A stretch of 55,448 nucleotides of DNA, from the NCBI RefSeq assembly GCF_900188165.1, contig NZ_FZOS01000024.1, forward strand, positions 1-55,448, given 5' to 3'. This document shows, in pieces, positions 15,258 through 23,805 of the stretch; positions within the stretch are counted from its first letter, which is position 1, and the number at the start of each line of letters is the position of its first letter. The translations under genes were made by a program, and so were the position numbers. Below the pieces are notes generated by a model. That model saw nothing but the letters and a program-made list of their open reading frames with translations. It did not search any database and had not been told where the DNA came from. This DNA comes from Edaphosphingomonas laterariae. GTDB lineage: Bacteria > Pseudomonadota > Alphaproteobacteria > Sphingomonadales > Sphingomonadaceae.

Positions 15258-16157
15258 ATGAAACAAGATGTTTATGAGAGAGTAACCGCCCACATTGTGA
15301 CCGCATTGGAGAATGGCGTCCGTCCGTGGTTCCAGCCGTGGAATGCCGAACATGCCGCAGGGCGCATTACCCGCCCGCTGCGCGCGAATGGTCAGCCCTA
15401 CCGTGGGATCAACGTCCTGATGCTCTGGGGCGCAGCCTGTGAGCGCGGATATAACGCGCCTATCTGGATGACCTACAAACAGGCGCAGGAGCTAGGCGGC
15501 AACGTCCGCAAGGGCGAGAAAGGCAACCTTGTCGTTTACGCCAACACTATCACCAAGACTGAAACCGACGAGAACGGGCAGAAGTCCGAGCGCGATATTC
15601 CGTTTATGAAGGGATATACCGTTTTTAACGTCGAGCAGGTGGAAGGACTGCCCGCGCAATTCTATGCGCTGGCCGAGCGTCCCGCCGACACCGTGCAGCG
15701 CATCGCGCATGCGGAGGCTTTCTTTGCCGCCACCCGTGCGGATATACGCCACGGCGGCAGCCGCGCGTTTTTCAGCCCCGCGCAGGACTTTGTGCAAATG
15801 CCGCCCTTTGAAGCCTTCCGCGAGGCCGAAGCCTATTACGCCACCCTTGCCCATGAAATGACCCACTGGACGAAGGGCGCGAACCGATTGGAGCGTGACT
15901 TTGGCCGCAAGCGCTGGGGCGATGAAGGTTATGCGATGGAGGAACTTGTCGCAGAGCTTGGCGCAGCGTTCCTTTGTGCCGACCTCAGCCTGTCGCCGGA
16001 ACCCCGTGACGAGCATGCCGCCTATATCGGAAACTGGCTCAAGGTGCTGAAAGAGAACAAGCGCGCGATTTTCAGCGCCGCCGCCCATGCGCAGCGCGCC
16101 GCCGATTATCTCCACAGCTTGCAGCCGCAGCCCCACGAGGTGAAGGAAGCCGCCTAA
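15258..16157 (+). CDS. ardC: ArdC-like anti-restriction protein
   Basis: 299 residues from ATG 15258 (AAGGAAG/AAAGG upstream; the frame is open further upstream but without a ribosome site). The N-terminal ~130 residues are the ssDNA-binding ArdC domain (RVTAHIVTALENGVRPWFQP, PYRGINVLMLWGAA, KGEKGNLVVYA). The C-terminal part is an M78-like metallopeptidase domain with the zinc motif HEMTHW near 205-210 and a downstream EELVAELGAAFLC glutamate. ArdC proteins protect incoming plasmid DNA from restriction in the recipient. This fits a mobilizable element that also carries a restriction-like operon. Confidence 0.92.
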   Translation: MKQDVYERVTAHIVTALENGVRPWFQPWNAEHAAGRITRPLRANGQPYRGINVLMLWGAACERGYNAPIWMTYKQAQELGGNVRKGEKGNLVVYANTITKTETDENGQKSERDIPFMKGYTVFNVEQVEGLPAQFYALAERPADTVQRIAHAEAFFAATRADIRHGGSRAFFSPAQDFVQMPPFEAFREAEAYYATLAHEMTHWTKGANRLERDFGRKRWGDEGYAMEELVAELGAAFLCADLSLSPEPRDEHAAYIGNWLKVLKENKRAIFSAAAHAQRAADYLHSLQPQPHEVKEAA

Positions 16158-16166
16158 AACGGCAAC

Positions 16167-16300
16167 GCCGGAGGGGCAACCCTCCGGCATCTGGCGGAGC
16201 CGCCGTCATGGTGACGGCGGCCATTCCTTTTCCCGCCCGACCCACCCCTGAGCGGACGGCGCGGCCTTTGGGGCCGCGCCCGCAGGGGCTTTCAGCCCTG
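16167..16300. repeat. Four consecutive hairpins after ardC
   Basis: GCCGGAGGG-GCAA-CCCTCCGGC (16167-16188, GNRA loop), GCCGCCGTCA-TGG-TGACGGCGGC (16199-16221), GGCGCGGCC-TTTGG-GGCCGCGCC (16258-16280) and CAGGGgCT-TTC-AGCCCTG (16283-16300). None has a clear U-tract, so ordinary termination is doubtful. The style resembles the array at 8649-9040. Confidence 0.65.
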
Positions 16301-16513
16301 ATAATCCTCGAAACCGCGCTCCCGCTTGCGCGGCACGTCCTTGTGGCCGCTGCACAGCCAGCAGGAACACGGGCGGCAATGCGTAGAGGCATTGCGCCCG
16401 ACCGCGCGCGGCGAATGCGCAGGCGCATCGGAGAGGCCACGCGCCCAAAGGGCCATGACGCGGCGCGCTCGCGCTTTCATGCGTTCTTCGTCTTGTCTGC
16501 GCCTCGCCCGCAT
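16292..16513 (-). CDS. Small Cys-rich protein of the CSCWxC type
   Basis: 73 residues from ATG 16513 with AGGA 7 bases upstream. A basic helical N-terminus (RRRQDEERMKARARRVMALW) is followed by the compact motif HCRPCSCWLCSGHKDVPRK. Very similar small proteins with CSCWMCGNPR-like motifs are widespread in bacteria and have no established function; the cysteines probably bind a metal. It reads leftwards across the hairpins that follow ardC. Confidence 0.7.
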   Translation of the reverse strand: MRARRRQDEERMKARARRVMALWARGLSDAPAHSPRAVGRNASTHCRPCSCWLCSGHKDVPRKRERGFEDYQG

Positions 16514-16771
16514 TGTCCGATCCTGCCGCTGCTCACCTGATTGTAGAGGCGCTTCGCGCCATAGCCGAGTTGACCGAGAGATGGCCCACGAGAAGGCTCG
16601 AATCAACCAGAGACGAGAATGCTTTGATGGGCGATATTGGGGAGGGTAGAAGCAGATTTTTCGCGTGTGGCTGCGCGACGATTCCGCAAATTTTTCTACA
16701 CAGTACCTACACAGGCAAAAATCGCCGATTTTTGTCCATGTTTTTCAAATGTTTGGTGAAATCCAAAGATT
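16514..16771. other. Element end region with tandem 8-mers and palindrome, no integrase
   Basis: No convincing gene. CTACACAG is repeated at 16696-16703 and 16707-16714, followed by the near-perfect palindrome CAAAAATCG-C-CGATTTTTG (about 16715-16733). The AT-rich stretch then reaches the tRNA 3' end. Short direct repeats near a tRNA junction look like arm-type sites of a tyrosine recombinase. This is inferred from position only. Confidence 0.4.
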
Positions 16772-16846
16772 TGGAGCGGGCGAAGGGATTCGAACCCTCG
16801 ACCCCAACCTTGGCAAGGTTGTGCTCTACCCCTGAGCTACGCCCGC
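16772..16846 (-). tRNA. tRNA-Gly (GCC)
   Basis: Read on the minus strand the gene starts GCGGGCG and ends CGCCCGC-T-CCA (CCA encoded). It has the D-arm sequence GTAGCTCAGGGGTAGAGC, anticodon arm ACAACCTTGCCAAGGTTG with anticodon GCC, and T-arm GGGTTCGAATCCC. All four stems pair. A small stem TCCAAA-GA-TTTGGA overlaps the CCA end. The accessory region abuts its 3' end, so it is the likely integration site. Confidence 0.97.
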
Positions 16847-17028
16847 TCTGGCGCCGTTGCCGGGTGGTTCCCGGCGGGGTGAGGCGCGCTATTAGCCGAG
16901 GGTTTTCGGGTCGGCAACCCCCCTTCGCACAAAAAGTTCGATCGACGGCCGATGGGCGCCGCGGGGGTTGGCAGCGGCGCTTATTCCACCACATATGGGG
17001 ATCAGGATTTCGGGGACAGGAGCGGCCG

Positions 17029-17940
17029 GTGGCGACCTTGGGTATGAGTGGTGCAGAGCGCGAGGCGATCGAGGCGTTCAAGCGGGACGTTGTCGAACCG
17101 TCGATGACATCGCTCGTCATCCTCGATTTCTGGGCCGAATGGTGCGGCCCGTGCAAGGCGCTGGGCCCGGTGCTCGACAAGGTGGCCGAGGATTATGCCG
17201 GGCGCGGCGTGAAGCTGGTCAAGATCGACGTCGACGCCAACAAGCTGATCGCGGCGCAGTTCCGTGTCCAATCCATCCCCACCGTCTATGCGCTGTTCCA
17301 GGGCCAGCTGGTGGCGGACCTGACGCCGGCGCGGACCGAAAGCCAGCTCAAGGGCATGCTCGACCAGATATTGAAGCAGTTGCCGGTGCAGGGCGCCGAT
17401 GCGCAGCTGGCTGAGGATATCGCGCCGCTGGTGGCGATGGGCGAGGAGGTGCTCGATTCGGGCGATGCCGAGCGCGCGCTTTCGATTTTCAACCAGGTGG
17501 CCGAGATGGCGCCGGAGGACGTGTCGGTGATCGCGGGGCTGGCGCGTGCGCTGCTCGCGCTCGGACGGGGCGAGGAGGCCGAGGCGGTGCTGGCGACGGT
17601 GCCCGACGACAAGGCCAAGGATGCCGGCATCGTCCGGGTTCGCGCGGCGCTGGCGCTGGCGAAAGAGGCATCCCCGGTCGATGATCTCGGCGGGCTGCGG
17701 GCCCGGGTGGCGGCCAATCCCGACGACCATGAGGCGCTTTACGAACTGGCCGGCGGGCTGATGGCGGCCGGCGATCGCGATGGTGCGGCGGACGTGCTGC
17801 TCGACAGCATCGCGCGCGATCGCGCGTGGAATGACGGGGCGTCCCGGCAGCGGCTGCTCAAGCTGTTCGAGGCGGTCGGGCTGGAAGATCCGTGGGTCAG
17901 CGCGCAGCGGCGGCGGCTTTCCGCCATATTGTTCACATGA
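17029..17940 (+). CDS. CnoX/YbbN-like thioredoxin-TPR co-chaperone
   Basis: 303 residues. The GTG start at 17029 has AGGAG 6 bases upstream; the open frame further upstream runs through the tRNA and is not coding. It has a thioredoxin fold with active site WAEWCGPCK (C39 and C42) and the cis-proline segment QSIPTVYALF, followed by about 180 residues of TPR-like helices (VLDSGDAERALSIFNQVAEM, VAANPDDHEALYELAGGLMA). CnoX-type proteins hold and redox-protect unfolding clients and pass them to GroEL or DnaK. The CxxC is complete, so it may be redox active. It overlaps the next gene by ATGA. Confidence 0.88.
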   Translation: MATLGMSGAEREAIEAFKRDVVEPSMTSLVILDFWAEWCGPCKALGPVLDKVAEDYAGRGVKLVKIDVDANKLIAAQFRVQSIPTVYALFQGQLVADLTPARTESQLKGMLDQILKQLPVQGADAQLAEDIAPLVAMGEEVLDSGDAERALSIFNQVAEMAPEDVSVIAGLARALLALGRGEEAEAVLATVPDDKAKDAGIVRVRAALALAKEASPVDDLGGLRARVAANPDDHEALYELAGGLMAAGDRDGAADVLLDSIARDRAWNDGASRQRLLKLFEAVGLEDPWVSAQRRRLSAILFT

Positions 17941-18590
17941 TGACCGAGCGGACCGCCGTCCGCCTGTCGATCTTCCCGCTGGCCGGGGCGCTGTTGTTCC
18001 CGCGCGCTTTGCTGCCGCTCCATATCTTCGAGCCGCGTTATCGCGCGCTGGTGACCGACGCCCTGGCGCGCGACCGGCGGATCGCGATGATCCAGCCGCG
18101 CGAGGATGAGCGCGCGGACGGCCGGCCGCCGGCGCTCTACGATGTCGGCTGCGTCGGCCGGATCGCGCATGTCGAGGCGCTGCCCGACGGGCGGTTCAAC
18201 ATTGTGCTGGAAGGCATCAGCCGCTTCCGCATGGTCGGCGAACTCGATCGCCCGACGCTGTTCCGCCAGATCGAGGCGCGATTCGACGGGTTCGAGGAGG
18301 ACGAGGTGGATGCCGAGCCGCTGGCGCTGATGATGCGCGCCGCGCTGGAGCAGGAATCGAAGCGCTTTGCAGCGGCGCGCGGCTATGTCGTCGACTGGGA
18401 CGCCGTCGGCCGGCTCGATGACGAGGCGCTGGTCAATGGCATCGCCCAGATCGCGCCGTTCGATGCGGTGGCCAAGCAGGCGCTGCTCGAGGCGCCGACG
18501 ATCGAGGACCGGGCCGACCTGATCATCCAGTTCATGCAGTTCTTCCGGCTGCGCGACGAGGATGATGGCGACCGGACGACGTTTCAATGA
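17937..18590 (+). CDS. Lon substrate-binding (LonN) domain protein
   Basis: 217 residues. The N-terminal PUA-like LON domain is evident from [34 protein letters not shown] and the following [14 protein letters not shown]. No ATPase or protease domain follows, so it is a stand-alone Lon-N protein, common in alphaproteobacteria next to a CnoX-like gene. It may recognise or deliver unfolded proteins; the function is not established. It overlaps both neighbours by 4 bases, giving a tight three-gene operon. Confidence 0.9.
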   Translation: MMTERTAVRLSIFPLAGALLFPRALLPLHIFEPRYRALVTDALARDRRIAMIQPREDERADGRPPALYDVGCVGRIAHVEALPDGRFNIVLEGISRFRMVGELDRPTLFRQIEARFDGFEEDEVDAEPLALMMRAALEQESKRFAAARGYVVDWDAVGRLDDEALVNGIAQIAPFDAVAKQALLEAPTIEDRADLIIQFMQFFRLRDEDDGDRTTFQ

Positions 18591-18796
18591 GCGGCGGGTC
18601 AATCGGTGACGGGCCGTCGCGCGATGTTCATGACATCGATCCCGAGCTGCTCGCGATTCTCGTCTGCCCGGTGACGCGGGGTCCGCTGCGTCACGATGCC
18701 GCCGCGGGCGAGCTGGTGTCGGAGGCCGCCGGCCTCGCCTTCCCGATCCGCGACGGGGTGCCGGTGCTGCTGGTGGACGCCGCCCGCCGGATTTAG
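18587..18796 (+). CDS. Trm112 family protein
   Basis: 69 residues with the Trm112/YcaR signature: [17 protein letters not shown], then [21 protein letters not shown]. Eukaryotic Trm112 activates methyltransferases; the bacterial proteins are small beta-rich scaffolds of uncertain role. Only one cysteine remains, so zinc binding as in larger homologues is unlikely. Third gene of the CnoX-LonN operon. Confidence 0.9.
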   Translation: MSGGSIGDGPSRDVHDIDPELLAILVCPVTRGPLRHDAAAGELVSEAAGLAFPIRDGVPVLLVDAARRI

Positions 18797-18812
18797 GGCG
18801 GCGCCCGGCCAA

Positions 18813-19361
18813 TCAGTTTTCGCGGCGAACGCGGATCGCCGCCTGGCCGCCGATATTGGCGAAATAGCCACCCATCGAAGCCTGCCGAATCTTGATCGGC
18901 ATGCCGGGCTTGGGGCTGCGCGACAGGCGCTTGCTTTCGGTCTGGATCCAGCGCGCACCATCTTCGAGCACGATCACCCAGCGATCGACCGTATTCTTGA
19001 TCGGCGCGGCGCTTTTGATCGTGGTCTCGATCTCGGTGACCTGTTCGACCTGGGCCTTTTCCTTGTCCTTGCTGTCGAAGATGCTCAGCGTCGGCAGGCT
19101 GAGGCCGAAAAGCGTCTGCTTGGCTTCGCGAATCTGCCCCTTGTCGACGACGACGACCTCATTCTTGGCCTCGGCGCTGTCCAGTGCGGCGACCTGTGCG
19201 TCATAGCAGGCGAGGCGCTGTGCATTGTCGGCGACGGCGCGGCAGTCGACGAGCTTGCGGAAGATTTCCGGCCGATCCTCGCGCTGCTCTGCAGCGAAAA
19301 CATGGGCCGGTGCGGCAATGACACAGGCGGCAACGATCCAGCTGCTTGCCGAAAATTTCAT
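18813..19361 (-). CDS. Secreted/periplasmic hypothetical protein
   Basis: 182 residues from ATG 19361, chosen because GGAGG lies 6 bases upstream. A Sec signal peptide (FSASSWIVAACVIAAPAHVFA) is followed by LVDCRAVADNAQRLACYD, a two-cysteine pattern often seen in periplasmic proteins of this group, then an acidic linker and a beta-rich C-terminus (RWVIVLEDGARWIQTESKRL, GGYFANIGGQAAIRVRREN). The function is unknown. It converges on the Trm112 gene and is divergent from the TonB receptor. Confidence 0.75.
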   Translation of the reverse strand: MKFSASSWIVAACVIAAPAHVFAAEQREDRPEIFRKLVDCRAVADNAQRLACYDAQVAALDSAEAKNEVVVVDKGQIREAKQTLFGLSLPTLSIFDSKDKEKAQVEQVTEIETTIKSAAPIKNTVDRWVIVLEDGARWIQTESKRLSRSPKPGMPIKIRQASMGGYFANIGGQAAIRVRREN

Positions 19362-19628
19362 CCATTCCTCCATAAAACGCAGGAAAATTTCTCTGACACC
19401 GATCGGGGCCCTGGCGACCGTGCCGGGCACTGTTGCATTTGTGCGACAGCACACGCCGAACTGGCCCTGTTACATGAACCTCAGCTTTACAAGGCTAAAG
19501 CGCATCCGGCATCAACCGCAACCATGCCGGAAGGGGGGTCTGCGTGGTTTGCCGCGCATTGGCTGCCGGAAGGTTGTGATTGGGGCGGCGAAAGCAGCCC
19601 AGCACACTCCAGAATAAGGGACTGGATA

Positions 19629-22541
19629 GTGACCAAGACGCAGAAATTTCTCAGCCGGTCGGCGCTGAGCTCGGGGGTCATCGGCCTCGCGCTCGTCGCG
19701 CAGCCGGCCTTCGCCCAGGACACGGCTGCCGCCGATGCGCCTGAAGATGCCGGCACGATCGTCGTCACCGGCACGCTCATCAAGAACCCGAACATCGTCG
19801 CGACCAGCCCGGTCTCGGTGGTCGGCGCGGAAGAAATCGCCCTTCGCCAGTCGAACGTGGCCGAAGAAATCCTGCGCGACCTGCCGGGCGCGGTTCCGAG
19901 CATCGGCTCGGCCGTCAACAACGGCAACGGCGGCGCCTCGTTCGTCAACCTTCGCGGCCTCGGCTCGAACCGCAACATCGTGCTGCTCGACGGCACCCGC
20001 ATCGTCCCGGGCGACATCTTCGGCCGCGTCGACCTTAACAACATCCCGCTCGCGCTGGTCGAGCGCGTGGACGCGCTGACCGGTGGTGCTTCGACCACCT
20101 ATGGCGCCGACGCGATCTCGGGCGTCGTCAACTTCGTCACGAAGAAGGACTTCGCCGGCATTGAGCTGAACGTTACCAACCAGATTACCGGCCAGGGCGA
20201 CGGCAACGTTTTCCGCGCCGACCTGACGATTGGCGGCAATTTCGACGACGGCCGCGGCAACGCGGTGTTCAGCGTCGGTTACCAGCAGTCGGACGCGGTC
20301 TACCAGAACCAGCGCGACTTCTCGATCAACAGCATCAACTCGTACACCGGCAATATCGAAGGTTCCGGCACCACCGTGCCTTCGCGCATGTCGGTGCCCG
20401 GCGGCGGTACGCTCCAGATCGACCCGACGACCGGTTCGTTGGTTCCGACCTACGCCACGTTCAACTTCAACCCGTACAACGTGTTCCAGACGCCGTTCGA
20501 GCGTTTCAACATGTTCGGCCAGGCAAGCTACGAAGTTAGCGACGGCATCGAGCTCTACACGCGGGGCCTGTTCTCGAAGAACACGGTGTCGACGATCATC
20601 GCGCCGTCGGGCGCCTTCGGTACGCCCGTCGAGATTCCGTACAGCAATCCGTATCTGCCGGCGGCGGCGCGTGCCCAGTTCTGCGCAGCGAACGGCCTGA
20701 GCACCGCCCAGTGCGATGCGGCGGCGCTGGCGACGGATCCGACCGATGGGAACTACGACACCTTCACGACGGCGCTGTTCCGTCGCACGACCGAAGTCGG
20801 TCCTCGCATCAGCGATTATGTGACGACGATCTTCGATTATCGTGCCGGTATCCGCGGCGACATCACCGATTCGATCGGGTTCGATATCGCTGGGTCGTAT
20901 GGTGAGAGCGAAAATGTTCAGACGCAGCGCGGCTACGTGCTGGCTTCGCGTCTGCGCGATGCCCTGCTCGCCACCAACACCACGACCTGCCTGAGCGAGA
21001 ATGCTGGTTGCGTTCCGGTCAATGTCTTCGGTCCGGATGGCAGCATCACTGCTGATCAAATCCCGTACCTGACCGGCAATTCGACGGTTGCCGTCCGCAC
21101 GACGCTTGCGCAGTTCCGTGCGCTCGTGAACGGCGACATCGGCGTTGCGAGCCCCTTCGCCGAAGATCCGATCCAGTTCGCAATCGGCGGCGAGTATCGC
21201 GAATATACCGCCACGCGCGAATCTGACATTCTCGCGCAGACGCCGGGTGAACTCGGCGGTGCGGGCGGTGCGGCGCCGAACATCAATGGCGCTTACAACG
21301 TCTATGAAGCCTATGGCGAATTGATCGCGCCGCTGGTGAGCGACAAGCCCTTCTTCCATAGCCTGCAGCTTGAAGCGGGTATCCGCTACTCGAGCTACAG
21401 CGTCGATGCTCCGAACTCGCCGAGCTACAACACGACGACCTGGAAGGCCGGCGGTACCTGGGAACCCGTCGAATCGATCAAGATTCGCGGTATGTACCAG
21501 CGCTCGGTTCGTGCTCCCAACATCGCCGAGCTCTTTACCCCGGTTTCGACGCAGCTGACGAACCAGGGCGTGGACGCTTGCGCGGGTACCGCTCCGCTTG
21601 CCGATGCCAATCTGCAGGCAGTCTGCCTTGCGCAGGGCGCTCCGCTGGGTCAGATCGGCACGATCGAACCGCCGACGGCCGGCCAGGCGAATATCACGAC
21701 GGGCGGCAACCTGAATCTGAAGCCGGAAAAGGCGAACAGCTACGTGATCGGCGCGGTGTTCCAGCCGACCTTCCTGCCCGGCTTCTCGATGACGCTTGAT
21801 TATTATAACATCAAGATCAAGGACGCGATCACGCAGCCGACGCCGGGCGATCTCTATTCGGCCTGCTTCGACTCGATCACGGGTGCTTCGGCGACCGACC
21901 CGGCCTGCCTTGCCATCCGTCGTGATCCGGCGACCGGTCAGCTCAGCGGCGATCCGTCGACGACGCCGGGCTTCCTGGCGAACCTGTCGAACCTCGGTAC
22001 GCTGGCGACCGATGGTATCGACCTGACCTGGAACTATCGTCACGAGTTCGATTTCGCCATGTTGAACCTGACGTTCAATGGCAACTGGACGAACAGCTCG
22101 AAGTTCCGTTCGCAGCCGGGCTCGCTCAATCGTGAATGTGTTGGCTATTATTCGGTCAACTGTGCTTCGCTTCAGCCGGAATTCAGCTGGAACATGCGCA
22201 CCACCTTCTCCTTCGATGACGTTGATGTCTCGCTGGCGTGGCGCCATATCGACAGCATGAAGTTCGAACCGCAGCAGATCATTGATGATGGCGGCTCGGA
22301 TGAGTCGGTTCTCGAAGATTATCGCCGTATCAAGGCGTATGATTACTTCGATCTCGCTACGCGTTTCACGCTCACGGACAATTTCGACGTGACGCTGACC
22401 ATCACCAACCTGTTCGACAAGAAGCCGCCGGTCGTTGGCAACACGATCGGTTCGACGACTTACAACAGCGGCAACACCTATCCGTCGACCTACGACGCGC
22501 TGGGCCGTCGCTTCTCGATCGGTGGCCGCGTCCGCTTCTAA
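19629..22541 (+). CDS. TonB-dependent outer-membrane receptor
   Basis: About 970 residues. A signal peptide (SRSALSSGVIGLALVAQPAF) ends in AQ, followed by a TonB-box-like GTIVVTGTLIKN, the plug domain (SFVNLRGLGSNRNIVLLDGT, GGASTTYGADAISGVVNFVT) and a 22-strand-type barrel ending in GRRFSIGGRVRF with the terminal aromatic residue needed for barrel assembly. Codons are strongly biased, suggesting high expression. The GTG at 19629 is chosen because it sits directly before the signal peptide, though its ribosome site (AGGGA) is modest. The substrate is unknown. The next two genes suggest a sphingomonad uptake cluster whose products modify peptides or glycans. Confidence 0.92.
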   Translation: MTKTQKFLSRSALSSGVIGLALVAQPAFAQDTAAADAPEDAGTIVVTGTLIKNPNIVATSPVSVVGAEEIALRQSNVAEEILRDLPGAVPSIGSAVNNGNGGASFVNLRGLGSNRNIVLLDGTRIVPGDIFGRVDLNNIPLALVERVDALTGGASTTYGADAISGVVNFVTKKDFAGIELNVTNQITGQGDGNVFRADLTIGGNFDDGRGNAVFSVGYQQSDAVYQNQRDFSINSINSYTGNIEGSGTTVPSRMSVPGGGTLQIDPTTGSLVPTYATFNFNPYNVFQTPFERFNMFGQASYEVSDGIELYTRGLFSKNTVSTIIAPSGAFGTPVEIPYSNPYLPAAARAQFCAANGLSTAQCDAAALATDPTDGNYDTFTTALFRRTTEVGPRISDYVTTIFDYRAGIRGDITDSIGFDIAGSYGESENVQTQRGYVLASRLRDALLATNTTTCLSENAGCVPVNVFGPDGSITADQIPYLTGNSTVAVRTTLAQFRALVNGDIGVASPFAEDPIQFAIGGEYREYTATRESDILAQTPGELGGAGGAAPNINGAYNVYEAYGELIAPLVSDKPFFHSLQLEAGIRYSSYSVDAPNSPSYNTTTWKAGGTWEPVESIKIRGMYQRSVRAPNIAELFTPVSTQLTNQGVDACAGTAPLADANLQAVCLAQGAPLGQIGTIEPPTAGQANITTGGNLNLKPEKANSYVIGAVFQPTFLPGFSMTLDYYNIKIKDAITQPTPGDLYSACFDSITGASATDPACLAIRRDPATGQLSGDPSTTPGFLANLSNLGTLATDGIDLTWNYRHEFDFAMLNLTFNGNWTNSSKFRSQPGSLNRECVGYYSVNCASLQPEFSWNMRTTFSFDDVDVSLAWRHIDSMKFEPQQIIDDGGSDESVLEDYRRIKAYDYFDLATRFTLTDNFDVTLTITNLFDKKPPVVGNTIGSTTYNSGNTYPSTYDALGRRFSIGGRVRF

Positions 22542-22566
22542 GCGACACGAACACCAGAAAAATTGG

Positions 22567-22594
22567 GGGTGGGCTTTCGGGCCCACCCTTTTTT
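22567..22594 (+). terminator. Terminator of the TonB-receptor gene
   Basis: 8-bp stem GGGTGGGC / GCCCACCC with loop TTTCGG followed by six T, 26 bases after the receptor stop. Confidence 0.88.
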
Positions 22595-22630
22595 GTTTGC
22601 GTTGTGTTAGACGGTCGATCCCCGCAGGGA

Positions 22631-23680
22631 TCAGGCGACGAGAGGGCTGTCCAGCACCATGGGCACGCCCGCGCTTTCGGCCACAGCCATCGCCCACCTG
22701 ACCACCTTGTCGATCTCGTCGCCATGCGCGCTAGCTGCATCGCGATATTCTTGGTTGCGGTCGGTGGATGCGAAATCCGTGCCTAGCTTGGAATGGCGAT
22801 GGAATACGGGTCCGTGCGCCAGTTCGCTCAGGTCGGCCTCCGTTAGCGGCATGCCATAATGTGCGGTCAACGCACGCACGGCGTCTTCCCGCCGTGCCAG
22901 CAATGTCTCGCTATCGAGGCTGCGCACCCGATCCGGCCCAAAACGAGCAATCAGACCGGCAAAGATGGCGTGCTGGGCAAGCCAGCCGATGGCGGCGACC
23001 TGCAAATCGGTTTGCCCCAGATAATCTTTCTGATCGAACCCAAAGCTGATGCTGCCGTCTTGCAGCATGCCGACGAGGCCATCGCGAACCCACAGCCGGC
23101 CCTGCATGCCCTTTTTGGCGACGGATGTGAGATAGGTCGGCAATGGCGCGTGGAGCAGCAGCGCGCGTGCGCTGGGCCGCATCGCCAGCATCGCGGTCGC
23201 CAGGCTGTTGACGATGTTGGACGGCTTGATGACGATCGCTTCCCCCGGATCGAACGGGCGGCCGAGCAGCCTGAGGCTGTGATCGAGCACCATGGCGACG
23301 GTGCGCGGATCGCCGCCGCGCCGCCGCCAGCCGACCAGATCGTTGAGGATGACAGGTTCCTTCAGCCCCATCGCCCAGCCGGGTCGGTCGAACACGCGCG
23401 CCAGCAAGGTCGAGCAGCAGAAGGCCGAATGGAAGATGAAGTGCATCGGCGCCTCGTCGGGCACGGCGCCGATCACATCCTCGCGACGGAGCACGCGCTT
23501 CTCGGCGTCGGCGGGAAGATGCTCGTCGGTCGCGAAAACCGCCTTGCGATGCACATCGCGCGGCACGTGCTGGAAATGCACCGCATCATGGCCGGGATCG
23601 TAGCGGTGGGGCAGCCATGCCGCGTCGCGGACGGTCTGGGTGATGAGGGAGGCAAAATCGGTCACGCGGGTTGATCGCAT
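22631..23680 (-). CDS. Sulfotransferase-like protein
   Basis: 349 residues from ATG 23680 (a GTG at 23698 is possible; neither has a clear ribosome site). FIFHSAFCCSTLLARVF near residue 90 resembles the PAPS 5'-phosphosulfate loop, and SARALLLHAPLPTYLTSVAK resembles the second binding region, so a sulfotransferase fold is likely. Activity and substrate are unknown. It is divergent from the TPR-hydroxylase gene and convergent with the TonB receptor. Such genes commonly accompany TonB receptors in sphingomonads, which supports a joint role. Confidence 0.6.
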   Translation of the reverse strand: MRSTRVTDFASLITQTVRDAAWLPHRYDPGHDAVHFQHVPRDVHRKAVFATDEHLPADAEKRVLRREDVIGAVPDEAPMHFIFHSAFCCSTLLARVFDRPGWAMGLKEPVILNDLVGWRRRGGDPRTVAMVLDHSLRLLGRPFDPGEAIVIKPSNIVNSLATAMLAMRPSARALLLHAPLPTYLTSVAKKGMQGRLWVRDGLVGMLQDGSISFGFDQKDYLGQTDLQVAAIGWLAQHAIFAGLIARFGPDRVRSLDSETLLARREDAVRALTAHYGMPLTEADLSELAHGPVFHRHSKLGTDFASTDRNQEYRDAASAHGDEIDKVVRWAMAVAESAGVPMVLDSPLVA

Positions 23681-23805
23681 ATCCGGCAAAGGATGCACAA
23701 GCGCCGAGCCTGCGCGGCCTCGCTTGCACGCCGAAGAGCTTCGCTCTACTCCTTACATCAGGGTCAACATCGTCTCCGAATGGGGAGAACGGGCCGTGGG
23801 GGCCA

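Larger units (their letters stand above)
1..16771. mobile_element. Right-hand part of an integrated mobilizable/conjugative element ending at tRNA-Gly
   Basis: Gene content left of the tRNA-Gly 3' end is accessory: IS remnant, restriction-like operon, coupling protein, MobC, relaxase, ArdC and several orphan genes. To the right of the tRNA the content is core metabolism and respiration. Insertion at the 3' end of a tRNA gene is the usual arrangement for tyrosine-recombinase elements. The tRNA is on the minus strand, so its 3' end faces the element. No integrase and no second copy of the tRNA 3' end were seen, so the left boundary is outside the window and the exact right junction (about 16772-16795) is inferred. 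No VirB/Trb mating-pair genes are visible, so whether it is self-transmissible is open. Confidence 0.75.

Noticed and set aside
16513-17028. Upstream extension of the CnoX-like gene through the tRNA
   Set aside because: It would translate the antisense of the tRNA-Gly gene; the GTG at 17029 has a proper ribosome site and begins the thioredoxin domain.
19512-22697. 1061-codon open frame antisense to the TonB receptor
   Set aside because: It mirrors the codon structure of a clear receptor gene, has no recognisable domain and is Arg/Val/Asp-rich in the way GC-rich antisense frames are.
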